A stretch of DNA of 64,000 nt from Parolsenella massiliensis. Lineage in GTDB: Bacteria; Actinomycetota; Coriobacteriia; Coriobacteriales; Atopobiaceae. The notes below the pieces were generated by a model that saw only the letters and a list, made by a program, of their open reading frames with translations, was not told the DNA's origin and did not search any database. Below, in pieces: positions 42,041 to 50,211 of this stretch (positions are counted from its first letter, which is position 1; every line of letters starts with the position of its first letter). Where the stretch lies: assembly GCF_900143685.1 (NCBI RefSeq), contig NZ_LT671675.1:1729985-1793984 (forward strand). Direction: 5' to 3'. Both the position numbers and the translations under genes were made by a program.

Positions 42041-42367
42041 CTAGTCGAGGTGGTAGACCTCCTGCATGTCAACCCAAGGGCCGTCATCGGTGAGTGGCTT
42101 CATGCACGGAACGACCGCGGCCCACCACTCCTGCGTCTTGGGGTCGGCAGCCATCTTGGCCATATCGGCCTCGTAGTCGTCACCCACGTACTCGTAGTAC
42201 GAGAACAGCAGGCCGTCGTAGTAGTAGATGGAGTAGTTCTGCAGGTTGCAGGCCCTGATCATCTCGTTGACGCCCTCAAAGGGGTTCGAGTGATAGGCGG
42301 CGTACTTCTTGTAGCCCTCCTCGCCATCGGTGCGGGAGACGGAACCAAAACGCATAACCTTAGCCAT
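42041..42367 (-). CDS. L-rhamnose mutarotase family protein
   Basis: A 108-residue small alpha/beta-barrel protein of the RhaM/YiiL family, which interconverts alpha and beta anomers of a sugar. Characteristic parts are YYYDGLLFSYYEYVGDDY and DPKTQEWWAAVVPCMKPL. Start 42,367 is fixed by AAAAGGAGGAG before MAKVMRFG. Together with the RhaT-type carrier it points to a free aldose (rhamnose-, fucose- or arabinose-like) as cluster substrate, but no rhamnose isomerase or kinase is present. Confidence 0.85.
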   Translation of the reverse strand: MAKVMRFGSVSRTDGEEGYKKYAAYHSNPFEGVNEMIRACNLQNYSIYYYDGLLFSYYEYVGDDYEADMAKMAADPKTQEWWAAVVPCMKPLTDDGPWVDMQEVYHLD

Positions 42368-42421
42368 CGTGAATCTCCTCCTTTTGCCTGCGGATATGGC
42401 CGCAGGGCACTTCAACCTTCT

Positions 42422-43309
42422 TTACCTGAGCCCGTAGACCCGTCGCGCGTTCTCGGCAAACAGAGCTTCGCGGTCGGCCGCGTCAAGGGACTCAGTCATC
42501 TTGAGCATCTGGCAAATCCACTCGTCGAGCGTCATGGCCACGTGCAGCACGGGGAAGTTGCTCGCAAACATAACCTTATCGGCATCAAAGGCGTCGAGCG
42601 CCACACCAACGGCGCGAGACAGGCTCTCCGTGCTCCAGGGTTTCATGGGATTGAGGCCCGACACCTTGCACACGACGTTCGGCAGCTTTCCGATCTCCGC
42701 CATGTTGCGCTTCCAGGCATCCTGATAGGCACGCTCGTCTGCCGTGGGGTTCTCCGCGCCCATGATGTCAGCGTCCACGATGCCCATGTGGTTGAGCACA
42801 ATCGTGGTGTCCGGGCACTCCCTGGCCACGGTGACAAGGTCGCCGAGCTCAGGGCATCGCACGCAGCCCTCGAACACGAGGCCGAGTTCACCAAGGCGCC
42901 TCACATTGTCGAGGAAGCCGGGCTCGAGGCAGGTGCCGGGGGCAGCCGAGGGCACATGGAGCACCTGGCGCAGACCACGGATCTCGGGACGCGCGGCCCA
43001 CTTCGTGATGTACTCGTCAAAGCCCGGCTCGTCGAGGTTGCCGGAGATGCAGGCGGCACCGTAGGCGCACTCGGGGTCAGAGACCATCTTGCAGGCGAGT
43101 TCGTTCTCGCGCTCGCGCTCATCGTGCGCCATGTCAACTTCAATGTAGACGGCTTGCTCAACGCGATAGCCATGGGACTCGTCCAGACAAGCCGCGTAGT
43201 CCGAGACGGACCACGTACGCCTGAGCGTGGGGCCCTCACCGTCAAGCCACGGCAGTCGATAGTTATCCAGATCCCAGACGTGCACGTGGGTGTCGATGAT
43301 GTTGATCAT
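42422..43309 (-). CDS. amidohydrolase-family lactonase-like hydrolase
   Basis: A 295-residue TIM-barrel metal hydrolase of the amidohydrolase-2 (COG3618) group that includes L-fuconolactonase and L-rhamnono-lactonase. It has DTHVHVWD (metal ligands), QAVYIEVDM, GLRQVLHV, LNHMG and the late Asn/Asp region MFASNFPVLH, where many members have SDxP. In context it would open a sugar lactone made by the neighbouring dehydrogenase. Start 43,309 is used because upstream residues do not align with family N-termini. Confidence 0.82.
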   Translation of the reverse strand: MINIIDTHVHVWDLDNYRLPWLDGEGPTLRRTWSVSDYAACLDESHGYRVEQAVYIEVDMAHDERERENELACKMVSDPECAYGAACISGNLDEPGFDEYITKWAARPEIRGLRQVLHVPSAAPGTCLEPGFLDNVRRLGELGLVFEGCVRCPELGDLVTVARECPDTTIVLNHMGIVDADIMGAENPTADERAYQDAWKRNMAEIGKLPNVVCKVSGLNPMKPWSTESLSRAVGVALDAFDADKVMFASNFPVLHVAMTLDEWICQMLKMTESLDAADREALFAENARRVYGLR

Positions 43310-43429
43310 GGAGATGAGGCTCCTTCGCATGCTCGAATCGCGCGGAAATAGCACTCGGGATCCCGTTGGGCGGCGCGACTCCCCAAAAGCCGCACCGCCC
43401 CATCCCGAGGGTGGGATTAACGCTTCTCG

Positions 43430-44527
43430 CTACTCCTCGGAGTAGTCAACGGGGGTGCCGCCCTCGGCGCTGCTCTTGTAGCAGGCCTCGACGACGCACA
43501 TGGTGTGGAAGGCGTCCTCAACCGAGTTCATGTACTCGTAGTTCGGGTCATCGAGCTTCTTCATCAGGCCGCCCATGGTGCCAATGAACGCCTCGTTGAA
43601 CCAGCTGCCGCGGACGGGGAGCTCCTTCCATTCGCCTTCCTTGAAGGTGATGTACTCGACACGATCGGGCTCGCCCTCGGGGTAGTCGTACATGAGGCCG
43701 AGCTTGACGCGGATGGCGCCCTCGAGGCCCTCGATCTTGAGGATGGACTCCTGGTACTTCTTGGCATAGTTGTGGTTGAAGTTGATGTGCAGGTTCACGC
43801 GCAGGTCGTCGCCGTAGTCCATGATGATCGACGTGCGGGTCTGCGCGAGCTCACGCATCTTGGGATGCTGCATCGTCTTGCAGTAGACGGCCTTGGGGTC
43901 GCCAACGAGGCTGCGGATGTTGTCGATGTAGTGGATGGAGTGGTAGTTGATCTCCACGCGATCCTTCGGGAACAGGAAGGGCCACAGGTTCCAGGGCTGC
44001 TCGCCCACGAGGCGGTGGTCAATGTCCACGACCTCGCCGATGACGCCGCGCTTGATGAGATCACGGACGGCGATCATGTACGGAGCCTGGCGCAGCTGAA
44101 AGTTGATGCCGGCCGTGAGGTTCTTCTCGTGGCAGATGCGCAGGATCTCACGAGCCTGCTCAATGCTCTCACCCATGGGCTTCTGGATGAGGACGCCAGC
44201 GTTGTCCGGGAGCTGGACGAGGATCTCGGGGATGGCGTTGGCCGGGACGGCGATGTCAAAGACGGCGTCGTACTGCGCGCCATACGCGACGAGCTCCTCG
44301 ACGGTCTCGGCCACGTGCGAGATGCCCCACTCCTCGGCCACCTTGACGGCCGTATCGTGGTTGAGGTCATAGCATGCCTTCACGGGGAAGCCGGCGAGCT
44401 TGTAGGCCGGGTAGTGAGAGCCCTGGACGATGCCGCCCGTGCCGATGCTCACGATGTTGCGGGGCTTCTCGGGCATCTCCGGGCAATAGGTGAGCTCGTC
44501 AATGGAAGAGACGTTATCGACTGCCAT
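43430..44527 (-). CDS. Gfo/Idh/MocA family dehydrogenase
   Basis: A 365-residue NAD(P)-dependent dehydrogenase. The dinucleotide loop is VSIGTGGIVQGSHYPA, IQKPMGES is the EKP-like motif (Gln for Glu), and the C-terminal substrate domain has INYHSIHYIDNIR with the catalytic-type His. In this cluster it probably oxidises the imported sugar at C1 to a lactone. The ribosome site AAGGAG precedes the ATG at 44,527. The gene follows the RhaT-type carrier gene on the same strand. Confidence 0.83.
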   Translation of the reverse strand: MAVDNVSSIDELTYCPEMPEKPRNIVSIGTGGIVQGSHYPAYKLAGFPVKACYDLNHDTAVKVAEEWGISHVAETVEELVAYGAQYDAVFDIAVPANAIPEILVQLPDNAGVLIQKPMGESIEQAREILRICHEKNLTAGINFQLRQAPYMIAVRDLIKRGVIGEVVDIDHRLVGEQPWNLWPFLFPKDRVEINYHSIHYIDNIRSLVGDPKAVYCKTMQHPKMRELAQTRTSIIMDYGDDLRVNLHINFNHNYAKKYQESILKIEGLEGAIRVKLGLMYDYPEGEPDRVEYITFKEGEWKELPVRGSWFNEAFIGTMGGLMKKLDDPNYEYMNSVEDAFHTMCVVEACYKSSAEGGTPVDYSEE

Positions 44528-44629
44528 GGTGCTTACTCCTTATGGACGTGACGGCGCGTGGCCGTCGCCTTTGATGAGGTGGAAAAACGCAGAGCACGAA
44601 CTTAGGACCAAAACGCTATTTGAATCGGT

Positions 44630-44662
44630 GGCGTGCGGGTCGAGCGGCCCGGCCCGCACGCC
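44630..44662. other. stem-loop between carrier and dehydrogenase genes
   Basis: GGCGTGCGGG / CCCGCACGCC 10-bp stem just after the carrier stop. On the minus strand no T-run follows, so it may partly terminate or stabilise rather than end the transcript. Confidence 0.5.
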
Positions 44663-44670
44663 GGACGGTG

Positions 44671-45690
44671 CTACATCACGTTCGTGACGCCCAGGATGAC
44701 GAGGGCGATGATGATCACGAGGTTGCCGACGAGGGCGACGTTGCGCGGCTTGGTGAAGCCCTTCCACTCGCCATCCTTGAAGCCCCAGGCGTTGGCGACG
44801 ATGAGGGCAAGGCCGTTGAACATGACCCAGCCGACAGCCGGACCGAGGTCGCCGAGCATGGAGGTGGCAAAGCCGTAGACGCCGAGAGCGGCGAACCACA
44901 CGAACGAGGTCAGGAGCACCTTGCCATAGGCCTTGGCGCAGCCGGGCTTCGTGTAGTCAGAGAACGTGTGGTTCTTGATGAGCTTGTAGAGCGCATAGAA
45001 GAAGTTGGCGACAAAGCCGCCGGCAAAGACGACCGTCCACTGGAGAAGCGAGGCATACATCGGATCGACGCCAGCGGCGACGGCGATGTTGACGGGCGTG
45101 CCAGAGGCGGTGGCGCCGATGTTGATGGCAGCGGAGCCGGCGCCGGATGCGAGCGCCATGATGAAGCCCACCATGAACAGCGACTTCTTGCCGCCGCCCT
45201 CGCCAGCCTGCTCCTCATCGCCCTGTTCGGCACGCTTCATGAAGCCGGCCTTGGACAGGATGACGACGCCCACGAGCAGCACGGCCTGTCCAACGAGGAT
45301 GAGGGCCAGAACGCTCGGGGAGGGCCAGGTTCCCAGAATCGCCATGGGGACGAGGCTGCCGAGAAGGTTGGAGAGGCCGAGGTTGATGCCGGTCACAAGG
45401 GAGACGCCGATGTAGTCGATGGCGCGGCTGTACCAAATGGAGCTGATGCCCCAAAAGAAGCCGGCCAGGGCGCCGCCAATGAGCATGGGTGCCGGGGTCT
45501 GGGCGAGATAGGAGAAGTAGTCTCCGCCGATTCCGATGAACGCCCAGATGTGGGGCATGAGAAGAACGCCGATGATCGAGAAGAGTGCCCAGAAGGCCTC
45601 CCAGGAGAACGGCTGGTACTTTTTGAAGCAGATGCCAAAGCTGCCCTGGAACAGGGTCGCGAGCAAGAGCACTCCAAACGCTGCTGCCAT
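44671..45690 (-). CDS. RhaT-family sugar:proton symporter
   Basis: A 339-residue membrane protein with about ten hydrophobic segments, of the drug/metabolite-transporter superfamily branch that contains L-rhamnose permease RhaT. Typical stretches are LLATLFQGSFGICFKKYQPFSWE, ALAGFFWGISSIWYSRAIDYIGVSL and INLGLSNLLGSLVP. A charged cytoplasmic loop (AEQGDEEQAGEGGGKK) splits the halves. Start 45,690 is set by AAGGAGCC. It is the first gene of the minus-strand cluster, with operators in its upstream region. Confidence 0.87.
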   Translation of the reverse strand: MAAAFGVLLLATLFQGSFGICFKKYQPFSWEAFWALFSIIGVLLMPHIWAFIGIGGDYFSYLAQTPAPMLIGGALAGFFWGISSIWYSRAIDYIGVSLVTGINLGLSNLLGSLVPMAILGTWPSPSVLALILVGQAVLLVGVVILSKAGFMKRAEQGDEEQAGEGGGKKSLFMVGFIMALASGAGSAAINIGATASGTPVNIAVAAGVDPMYASLLQWTVVFAGGFVANFFYALYKLIKNHTFSDYTKPGCAKAYGKVLLTSFVWFAALGVYGFATSMLGDLGPAVGWVMFNGLALIVANAWGFKDGEWKGFTKPRNVALVGNLVIIIALVILGVTNVM

Positions 45691-45776
45691 CTCTTGGCTC
45701 CTTGTCTTTGTCTGTTTGCTGGATAGGTCACTGCGGAAAACGAAGCGCGCCGGCCCGCGGATGCCTTGCTCGCTTC

Positions 45777-45787
45777 TGGTAGTACCA
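45777..45787. promoter_or_regulatory. GntR/FadR-type operator copy 1
   Basis: TGGTAGTACCA, the reverse complement of the other copies, 87 bases upstream of the carrier start codon. Confidence 0.72.
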
Positions 45788-45881
45788 ATCATTGCTACCG
45801 TCCCTGGAATTAGCAACCAGAACGTTGAATTTCGCCAACTATAGCCCGACGAACGGTCTACATTTGGAGGTGAGCGTATTT

Positions 45882-45894
45882 TTGGTACTACCAA
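45882..45894. promoter_or_regulatory. GntR/FadR-type operator copy 2
   Basis: TTGGTACTACCAA, a perfect 13-base palindrome around a central C, followed by TTA. Confidence 0.75.
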
Positions 45895-45926
45895 TTAGCC
45901 GTTTTTAATGCCGAACTAGACACGTC

Positions 45927-45937
45927 TGGTACTACCA
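45927..45937. promoter_or_regulatory. GntR/FadR-type operator copy 3
   Basis: TGGTACTACCA followed by ATTA, as in copy 2. Its centre is 44 bases from copy 2, close to four helical turns, which would allow cooperative binding on one face. Confidence 0.73.
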
Positions 45938-46016
45938 ATTACACTTTGAGCCACCGCGTCGGGCGCATTCGTGCACACGCCGCGACGAATCGACCGACTC
46001 GCCATTAGGAGTAGAT

Positions 46017-47162
46017 ATGGCTACCACCTTGAGAGGCATCACCTGGAATCACAGCAGGGGATTCACCTCTATCGTCGGGGTGACTCAAAGGTATGCGGAG
46101 CTTCACCCAGGCACGGACATCGTCTGGGAGAAGCGTTCCCTGTCCGAGTTCGAGAGCAAGCCCATCCAGGAGCTTGCCGAGACATACGACTTCCTCATCA
46201 TCGACCACCCCTGGGCCGGCTTTGCGGCCAAGCACAATGTGCTGCTGCCGCTCAACGAGTATCTGCCAGCCAAGTTCCTCGCGGATCAGCGTGAGAACTC
46301 CGTTGGCAGGTCGTTCGAGAGCTATAACTTCGACGGCTTCCAAAGCGCGCTGCCCATCGACGCCGCCTCCCCCGTCGCCATTTCTCGCCCGGACAAGATC
46401 GGGGCGGATGAGCTCCCCAAGGCGTTTGACGAGGTCCTCGAGCTGGCAAAGGGTGGCAAGGTAATCTATGCCGCAACGCCGACCTACCTGCTCATGGACT
46501 TCTATGGGATGTGCGCCACGGCCGGCGGGTCCCTGTTCGACCCGTCCGACGCCGAGCACGTCGTGGACCGCGACCACGGCCTCGCCGTGCTAGAGGACAT
46601 GCGCGCCCTCGCGAGCCTCTGTCCGAACGAGGTATTCTCGCTCAACACGATTGACGTGCACGAGGCACTTGCGGCAAGTGACGCCGCCGTCTACTGCCCG
46701 TGGGTCTATGGCTACGTGAACTACTCGCGCCGCGGCTATGCGGCGCACCCCGTGAAGGCCACGAACGTGCCCCTCTACCATGGCAGCATCCTGCAGGGTG
46801 TCCTCGGTGGCACGGGGCTTGCCGTCTCGGCTAAGACGCAGCACGTCGAGGAGGCCGCCAACTTCGTAAGCTACGCCCTCTCCCCCGAAATCCAAAGCAC
46901 GCTCTACGCGGACAACGGGGGCCAGCCGGGACACCGCGCCGCGTGGCTTGACGAGGAGTGCAACCGCACAACGCTCAGCTTCTTCAAGGACACGCTCGCC
47001 TCGCTTGACGCCGCCTACCTACGTCCGCGCTACAGCGGCTACCTCCACTTCCAGGACAACGCCGGCCCCGTGCTCCACAAGTTCGTCCAGGGCGAGCTCA
47101 CAGCCGCCCAGGCACTCGACAAGCTCGACGAGATCTACGCGGTCTCGCGCACGAAGGCTTAG
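46017..47162 (+). CDS. solute-binding-protein-like protein without signal peptide
   Basis: A 381-residue protein with the fold of family 1 extracellular solute-binding proteins: an N-terminal lobe (YAELHPGTDIVWEKRSLSEF), hinge-type segments (KVIYAATPTYLLMDFYGMCATAGG) and a C-terminal lobe with EEAANFVSYALSPEIQSTLYADNGGQPGH. It begins MATTLRGITWNHSRGF, with no signal peptide or lipobox, and no ABC permease or ATPase gene is near. It therefore probably stays in the cytoplasm and may bind, sense or deliver the pathway substrate to the CoA-transferases encoded directly after it. The ribosome site AGGAG precedes the ATG. Confidence 0.75.
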   Translation: MATTLRGITWNHSRGFTSIVGVTQRYAELHPGTDIVWEKRSLSEFESKPIQELAETYDFLIIDHPWAGFAAKHNVLLPLNEYLPAKFLADQRENSVGRSFESYNFDGFQSALPIDAASPVAISRPDKIGADELPKAFDEVLELAKGGKVIYAATPTYLLMDFYGMCATAGGSLFDPSDAEHVVDRDHGLAVLEDMRALASLCPNEVFSLNTIDVHEALAASDAAVYCPWVYGYVNYSRRGYAAHPVKATNVPLYHGSILQGVLGGTGLAVSAKTQHVEEAANFVSYALSPEIQSTLYADNGGQPGHRAAWLDEECNRTTLSFFKDTLASLDAAYLRPRYSGYLHFQDNAGPVLHKFVQGELTAAQALDKLDEIYAVSRTKA

Positions 47163-47171
47163 GTGATTGAG

Positions 47172-48332
47172 ATGAAACCGCTTGAGGGAATTCTCGTCCT
47201 CGACTTCTGCCAGTACCTCGCAGGCCCTTCCGCCGCACTGCGCCTTGCCGATTTGGGCGCTCGCGTCATCAAGATCGAGCGACCCGGCACGGGAGACGGC
47301 TCGCGTCACCTCGTCCTCGAGGGGTGCGTCTCCGACGGAGACGGCCTGAACTTCCATACGATCAACCGCAACAAGGAGAGCATCGAGCTCAACACAAAGA
47401 GCCCCGAGGGCCTCGCCATGGCCAAGCGCCTCATCGCGCAGGCAGACGTGCTCATCGAGAGTTTCCGCCCCGGCGTCATGGCCAAGATGGGGCTGAGCTA
47501 CGAGGAGGCCCATAGGCTCAACCCGCGCCTCGTCTACGCAAGCATCTCGGGATATGGCGCCACGAGCCCGTGGGCCAAGAAGCCCGGGCAGGACCTGCTC
47601 GTTCAGTCTCTCTCGGGCCTGGCGTGGCTCAACGGTAACGCCGACCAGCCTCCCATGCCGTTCGCACTTTCTCTCGCGGACTCCTACACCGGCGTGCATG
47701 CCGCGGAGGGCATTCTCTCGTGCCTCATCCGCCGCGAGACCACTGGCGAGGGCGGCCACGTCGAAGTAAGCCTACTGGCCTCCGTTCTCGACCTGCAGTT
47801 CGAGGTCATCACCACCTATCTCAACGACGGCAACAAGGCGCCGCAGCGCAGCGAGTTCAACAACGCGCATGCCTATCTCGCCGCCCCCTACGGCATCTAT
47901 GAGACGTCCGACGGCTACATCGCGCTGGCAATGGGATCGGTCGTCGAGCTTGGCAAAATCATTGGCTCCGAGAAGGTGGCCTCCTACACGGACCAGGAGG
48001 AGTGGTTCACGCGCCGCGACGAGATCAAGCGCGCCATCCAGGACGTGCTGCAGACCGAGACGACCCAGCTCTGGCTCGACGCCCTCCAGGCACACGACTA
48101 CTGGTGCTCCGACGTGTACACCTGGGAGAAGCTCATGACCTCCGACGCATTCAAGGCGCTTGACTTCATCCAGGACGTTAGCCGCGTTGAGGGCGAGCAC
48201 GTCTTCACCACGCGCTGCCCCATCACGTTCGCCGGCGAGGACTTTGGCCCCTCCAAGAGCGCCCCGCGGCTCGGCGTGGACACACAGCGGATCATCGAGG
48301 AGTTCCACCTTGACCAGAAGGAGGGTGAGTAG
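47172..48332 (+). CDS. class III CoA-transferase (CaiB/BaiF family), paralogue 1
   Basis: A 386-residue CoA-transferase that moves CoA between carboxylic acids through an aspartyl-CoA intermediate. The family opening is MKPLEGILVLDFCQYLAGPSA. YASISGYGATSPW is typical, and Asp170 (SLADSYTGVHA) is at the expected nucleophile position. A GTG at 47,163 touches the previous stop codon, but the ATG at 47,172 aligns with the start of the paralogue and is preferred. Adjacent paralogues of this family often form heteromers, as in malate/succinyl-CoA transferases. The acid it activates is unknown. Confidence 0.87.
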   Translation: MKPLEGILVLDFCQYLAGPSAALRLADLGARVIKIERPGTGDGSRHLVLEGCVSDGDGLNFHTINRNKESIELNTKSPEGLAMAKRLIAQADVLIESFRPGVMAKMGLSYEEAHRLNPRLVYASISGYGATSPWAKKPGQDLLVQSLSGLAWLNGNADQPPMPFALSLADSYTGVHAAEGILSCLIRRETTGEGGHVEVSLLASVLDLQFEVITTYLNDGNKAPQRSEFNNAHAYLAAPYGIYETSDGYIALAMGSVVELGKIIGSEKVASYTDQEEWFTRRDEIKRAIQDVLQTETTQLWLDALQAHDYWCSDVYTWEKLMTSDAFKALDFIQDVSRVEGEHVFTTRCPITFAGEDFGPSKSAPRLGVDTQRIIEEFHLDQKEGE

Positions 48333-48334
48333 CC

Positions 48335-49465
48335 ATGAGACCACTCGAGGGAATCACCGTGCTCGACCTGAGCCAGTTCCTCTCCGCACCGTCTGCAACC
48401 CTGCGACTCGCAGACCTGGGGGCGCGCGTCACCAAGGTGGAGCGCCCTGGCACGGGTGACATCTGCCGCACGCTCTACATCTCCAACTGCGTCATCGATG
48501 GTGACAGCTCCCTGTTCCACGCAATCAACCGCAACAAGGAGAGCGTCACGCTCGACCTCAAGGACCCCGCGAGCCGTCCCGCGCTCGAGAAGCTCATTCG
48601 CGAGGCAGACGTTATGGTCACAAACTACCGCCCGGGCGTCGCAGAGCGCTTGGGGGTGGACTATGCAAGCGCGCGCAAACTTAATCCCGCAATCGTCTAC
48701 GGCCAGATCACTGGCTATGGCACGAAGGGCCCCTGGGTCACCAAGCCTGGTCAGGATCTTCTCGCCCAGGCGCTCTCCGGCATCTGCTATCTCAACGGCA
48801 ACGCCGACCAGCCGCCCACGCCCATGGGACTATCCATCGGCGACCTGTTTGCCGGCCAGCACCTTGCTCAGGGCATCCTGGCGGGCGTCCTTCGCGCCAA
48901 GCGCACTGGCGAGGGCGCCCACATCGAGGTGGACCTCATGCGCTCGCTTCTCGACGCCCAGTTCGAGGTGTTCACGACCTACCTCAACGACGGCCACAAG
49001 GCTCCGGAGCGCAGCCGCGTCAACAACGCCAATGCCTTCATCGACGCACCGTATGGCATCTACAGCACGGCCGACGGCTACCTGGCGCTCGCCATGATTC
49101 CCGTTCCCAAGCTCGGCGAGCTTATCGGCTGCGAAGCGCTGCTCGGCTACACGGACACCGATACGTGGCACACAAAGCGTGATGAGATCAAGGGAATTGT
49201 TGCCAAGCACCTCACCACGCAGACAACCGCCCACTGGCTCTCCATCCTCGAACCGGCGGACGTGTGGTGCGCCGACGTCTACACCTGGGACAAGCTCATG
49301 GGCACAGAGGCGTTCGCAAGTCTGGGCATGACGCAGGAGGTCGGCCGCGAGAACGGCGCGAGGGTCAAGACAACGTGCTGCCCCATCGTCATCGACGGGG
49401 AGCGTCCACATGGCGGTCCCGCCGCTCCCAAGGTGGGACAAGACAACGACAAGGTTCTCGCCTAG
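48335..49465 (+). CDS. class III CoA-transferase (CaiB/BaiF family), paralogue 2
   Basis: A 376-residue homologue of the preceding protein with the same opening ([21 protein letters not shown]), [13 protein letters not shown] and Asp170 ([11 protein letters not shown]). Its ribosome site (GAAGGAGGG) lies within the end of the first gene and only two bases separate the frames, so the two are co-translated. Strong similarity along the whole length marks a tandem duplication. The likely product is the second subunit of one enzyme, or an enzyme for the next acid in the pathway. Confidence 0.87.
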   Translation: MRPLEGITVLDLSQFLSAPSATLRLADLGARVTKVERPGTGDICRTLYISNCVIDGDSSLFHAINRNKESVTLDLKDPASRPALEKLIREADVMVTNYRPGVAERLGVDYASARKLNPAIVYGQITGYGTKGPWVTKPGQDLLAQALSGICYLNGNADQPPTPMGLSIGDLFAGQHLAQGILAGVLRAKRTGEGAHIEVDLMRSLLDAQFEVFTTYLNDGHKAPERSRVNNANAFIDAPYGIYSTADGYLALAMIPVPKLGELIGCEALLGYTDTDTWHTKRDEIKGIVAKHLTTQTTAHWLSILEPADVWCADVYTWDKLMGTEAFASLGMTQEVGRENGARVKTTCCPIVIDGERPHGGPAAPKVGQDNDKVLA

Positions 49466-49520
49466 GCGAGAAGGGGATACCGGCACATTTCCGATGCGCC
49501 GGAGGAGAAAGGATACGAAC

Positions 49521-49970
49521 ATGGACGAGAAGGTCTGCTACTTCGAGGACTACCAGCTCGGCGACACCCGCACGACGGGCGCCAAGACGATCACCGAGGC
49601 CGACATCGTGATCCACGCCGGCCAGACGGGCGACTTCTTCCCCCACCACATCGACGCCGAGTTCTGCAAGAACACCGAGTTTGGCCAGCGCATCGCCCAC
49701 GGCACGCTCACGTTTAGCGTGGGCGTTGGCCTCACGGCGTCGTTCATCAACCCCGTTGCGTTCAGCTACGGCTATGACCACCTGCGCTTCATCAAGCCCG
49801 TCTTCATCGGCGACACGATCCACACCGTCGTGACCATCTCCGACAAGAAGGACCACAAGAAGCGCGCCAACATGGGCATCGTGACCGAGCACCTCGAGGT
49901 GCTCAACCAGAACGGAGAGACCGTCATGGTCGCCGACCACCTGCTCATGTGCCAGAAGCGAGACGCCTAA
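49521..49970 (+). CDS. MaoC-like (R)-enoyl-CoA hydratase/dehydratase
   Basis: A 149-residue hot-dog-fold hydratase. The catalytic segment is [27 protein letters not shown] with the Asp and His of the hydratase-2 motif; [14 protein letters not shown] follows. Such enzymes add or remove water on CoA thioesters (for example mesaconyl-CoA or enoyl-CoA). In context it would act on the CoA ester made by the two preceding transferases. Start 49,521 follows GGAGAAAGGA. Last gene of the plus-strand unit, with a terminator after it. Confidence 0.88.
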   Translation: MDEKVCYFEDYQLGDTRTTGAKTITEADIVIHAGQTGDFFPHHIDAEFCKNTEFGQRIAHGTLTFSVGVGLTASFINPVAFSYGYDHLRFIKPVFIGDTIHTVVTISDKKDHKKRANMGIVTEHLEVLNQNGETVMVADHLLMCQKRDA

Positions 49971-49997
49971 GCGCATCCGTCAGCATCGCGCCCCCGG

Positions 49998-50029
49998 ACG
50001 CCCGTCTCGTCCAAGCGAGGCGGGCGTTT
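49998..50029 (+). terminator. terminator after the maoC-like gene
   Basis: ACGCCCG...CGGGCGT stem with inner TCTCG/CGAGG pairing, then TTTCG, about 28 bases after the stop. Confidence 0.7.
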
Positions 50030-50038
50030 CGCGTCCAT

Positions 50039-50090
50039 GACGATGGGGGCGGGTCCTTCTGTCATGGCAAAGGAACCCGTCCCCATCGTC
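50039..50090. repeat. GACGATGGGG palindrome
   Basis: Imperfect palindrome with GACGATGGGGGCGGGT at one end and ACCCGTCCCCATCGTC at the other, centre TGTCATGGCA. Same family as 40,121-40,160, between convergent genes. Confidence 0.75.
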
Positions 50091-50106
50091 ACCCTTTGCC
50101 GGCGGA

Positions 50107-50178
50107 CTAGGCGTCGATGGTCACGGCGTCGCCGATGACCTCGCGGGTCTTCTCGAGCGGCCAGGTCGTGGGGTCCGA
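50107..50178 (-). pseudogene. orphan duplicate of the capA 3' end
   Basis: About 70 bases match the last 22 codons of the neighbouring capA-like gene with several substitutions, again ending TIDA plus stop (TAG here, TGA in the intact gene). It has no start and is not a gene. It lies just beyond the 31-base element 50,181-50,211, as though that element had been inserted at the capA stop and the old end left behind. Confidence 0.7.
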
Positions 50179-50180
50179 CG

Positions 50181-50211
50181 GTGACAGATTGACCCCGTCC
50201 CCAGGTGTCAC
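50181..50211. repeat. 31-base element overlapping the capA stop codon
   Basis: Bounded by GTGACA and TGTCAC inverted ends and containing CCCCGTCCCC, a fragment of the GGGGACGGG repeat family. The capA stop codon (TGA) is formed inside its TGTCAC end. Confidence 0.6.

Larger units (their letters stand above)
45691..46016. other. divergent control region of the catabolic island
   Basis: 326 bases without a gene, lower in GC than the surroundings. It contains three copies of the regulator palindrome and must hold promoters for both directions. TATAGT at the complement of 45,839-45,844 is a possible -10 box for the carrier gene, without a good -35. Confidence 0.6.
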
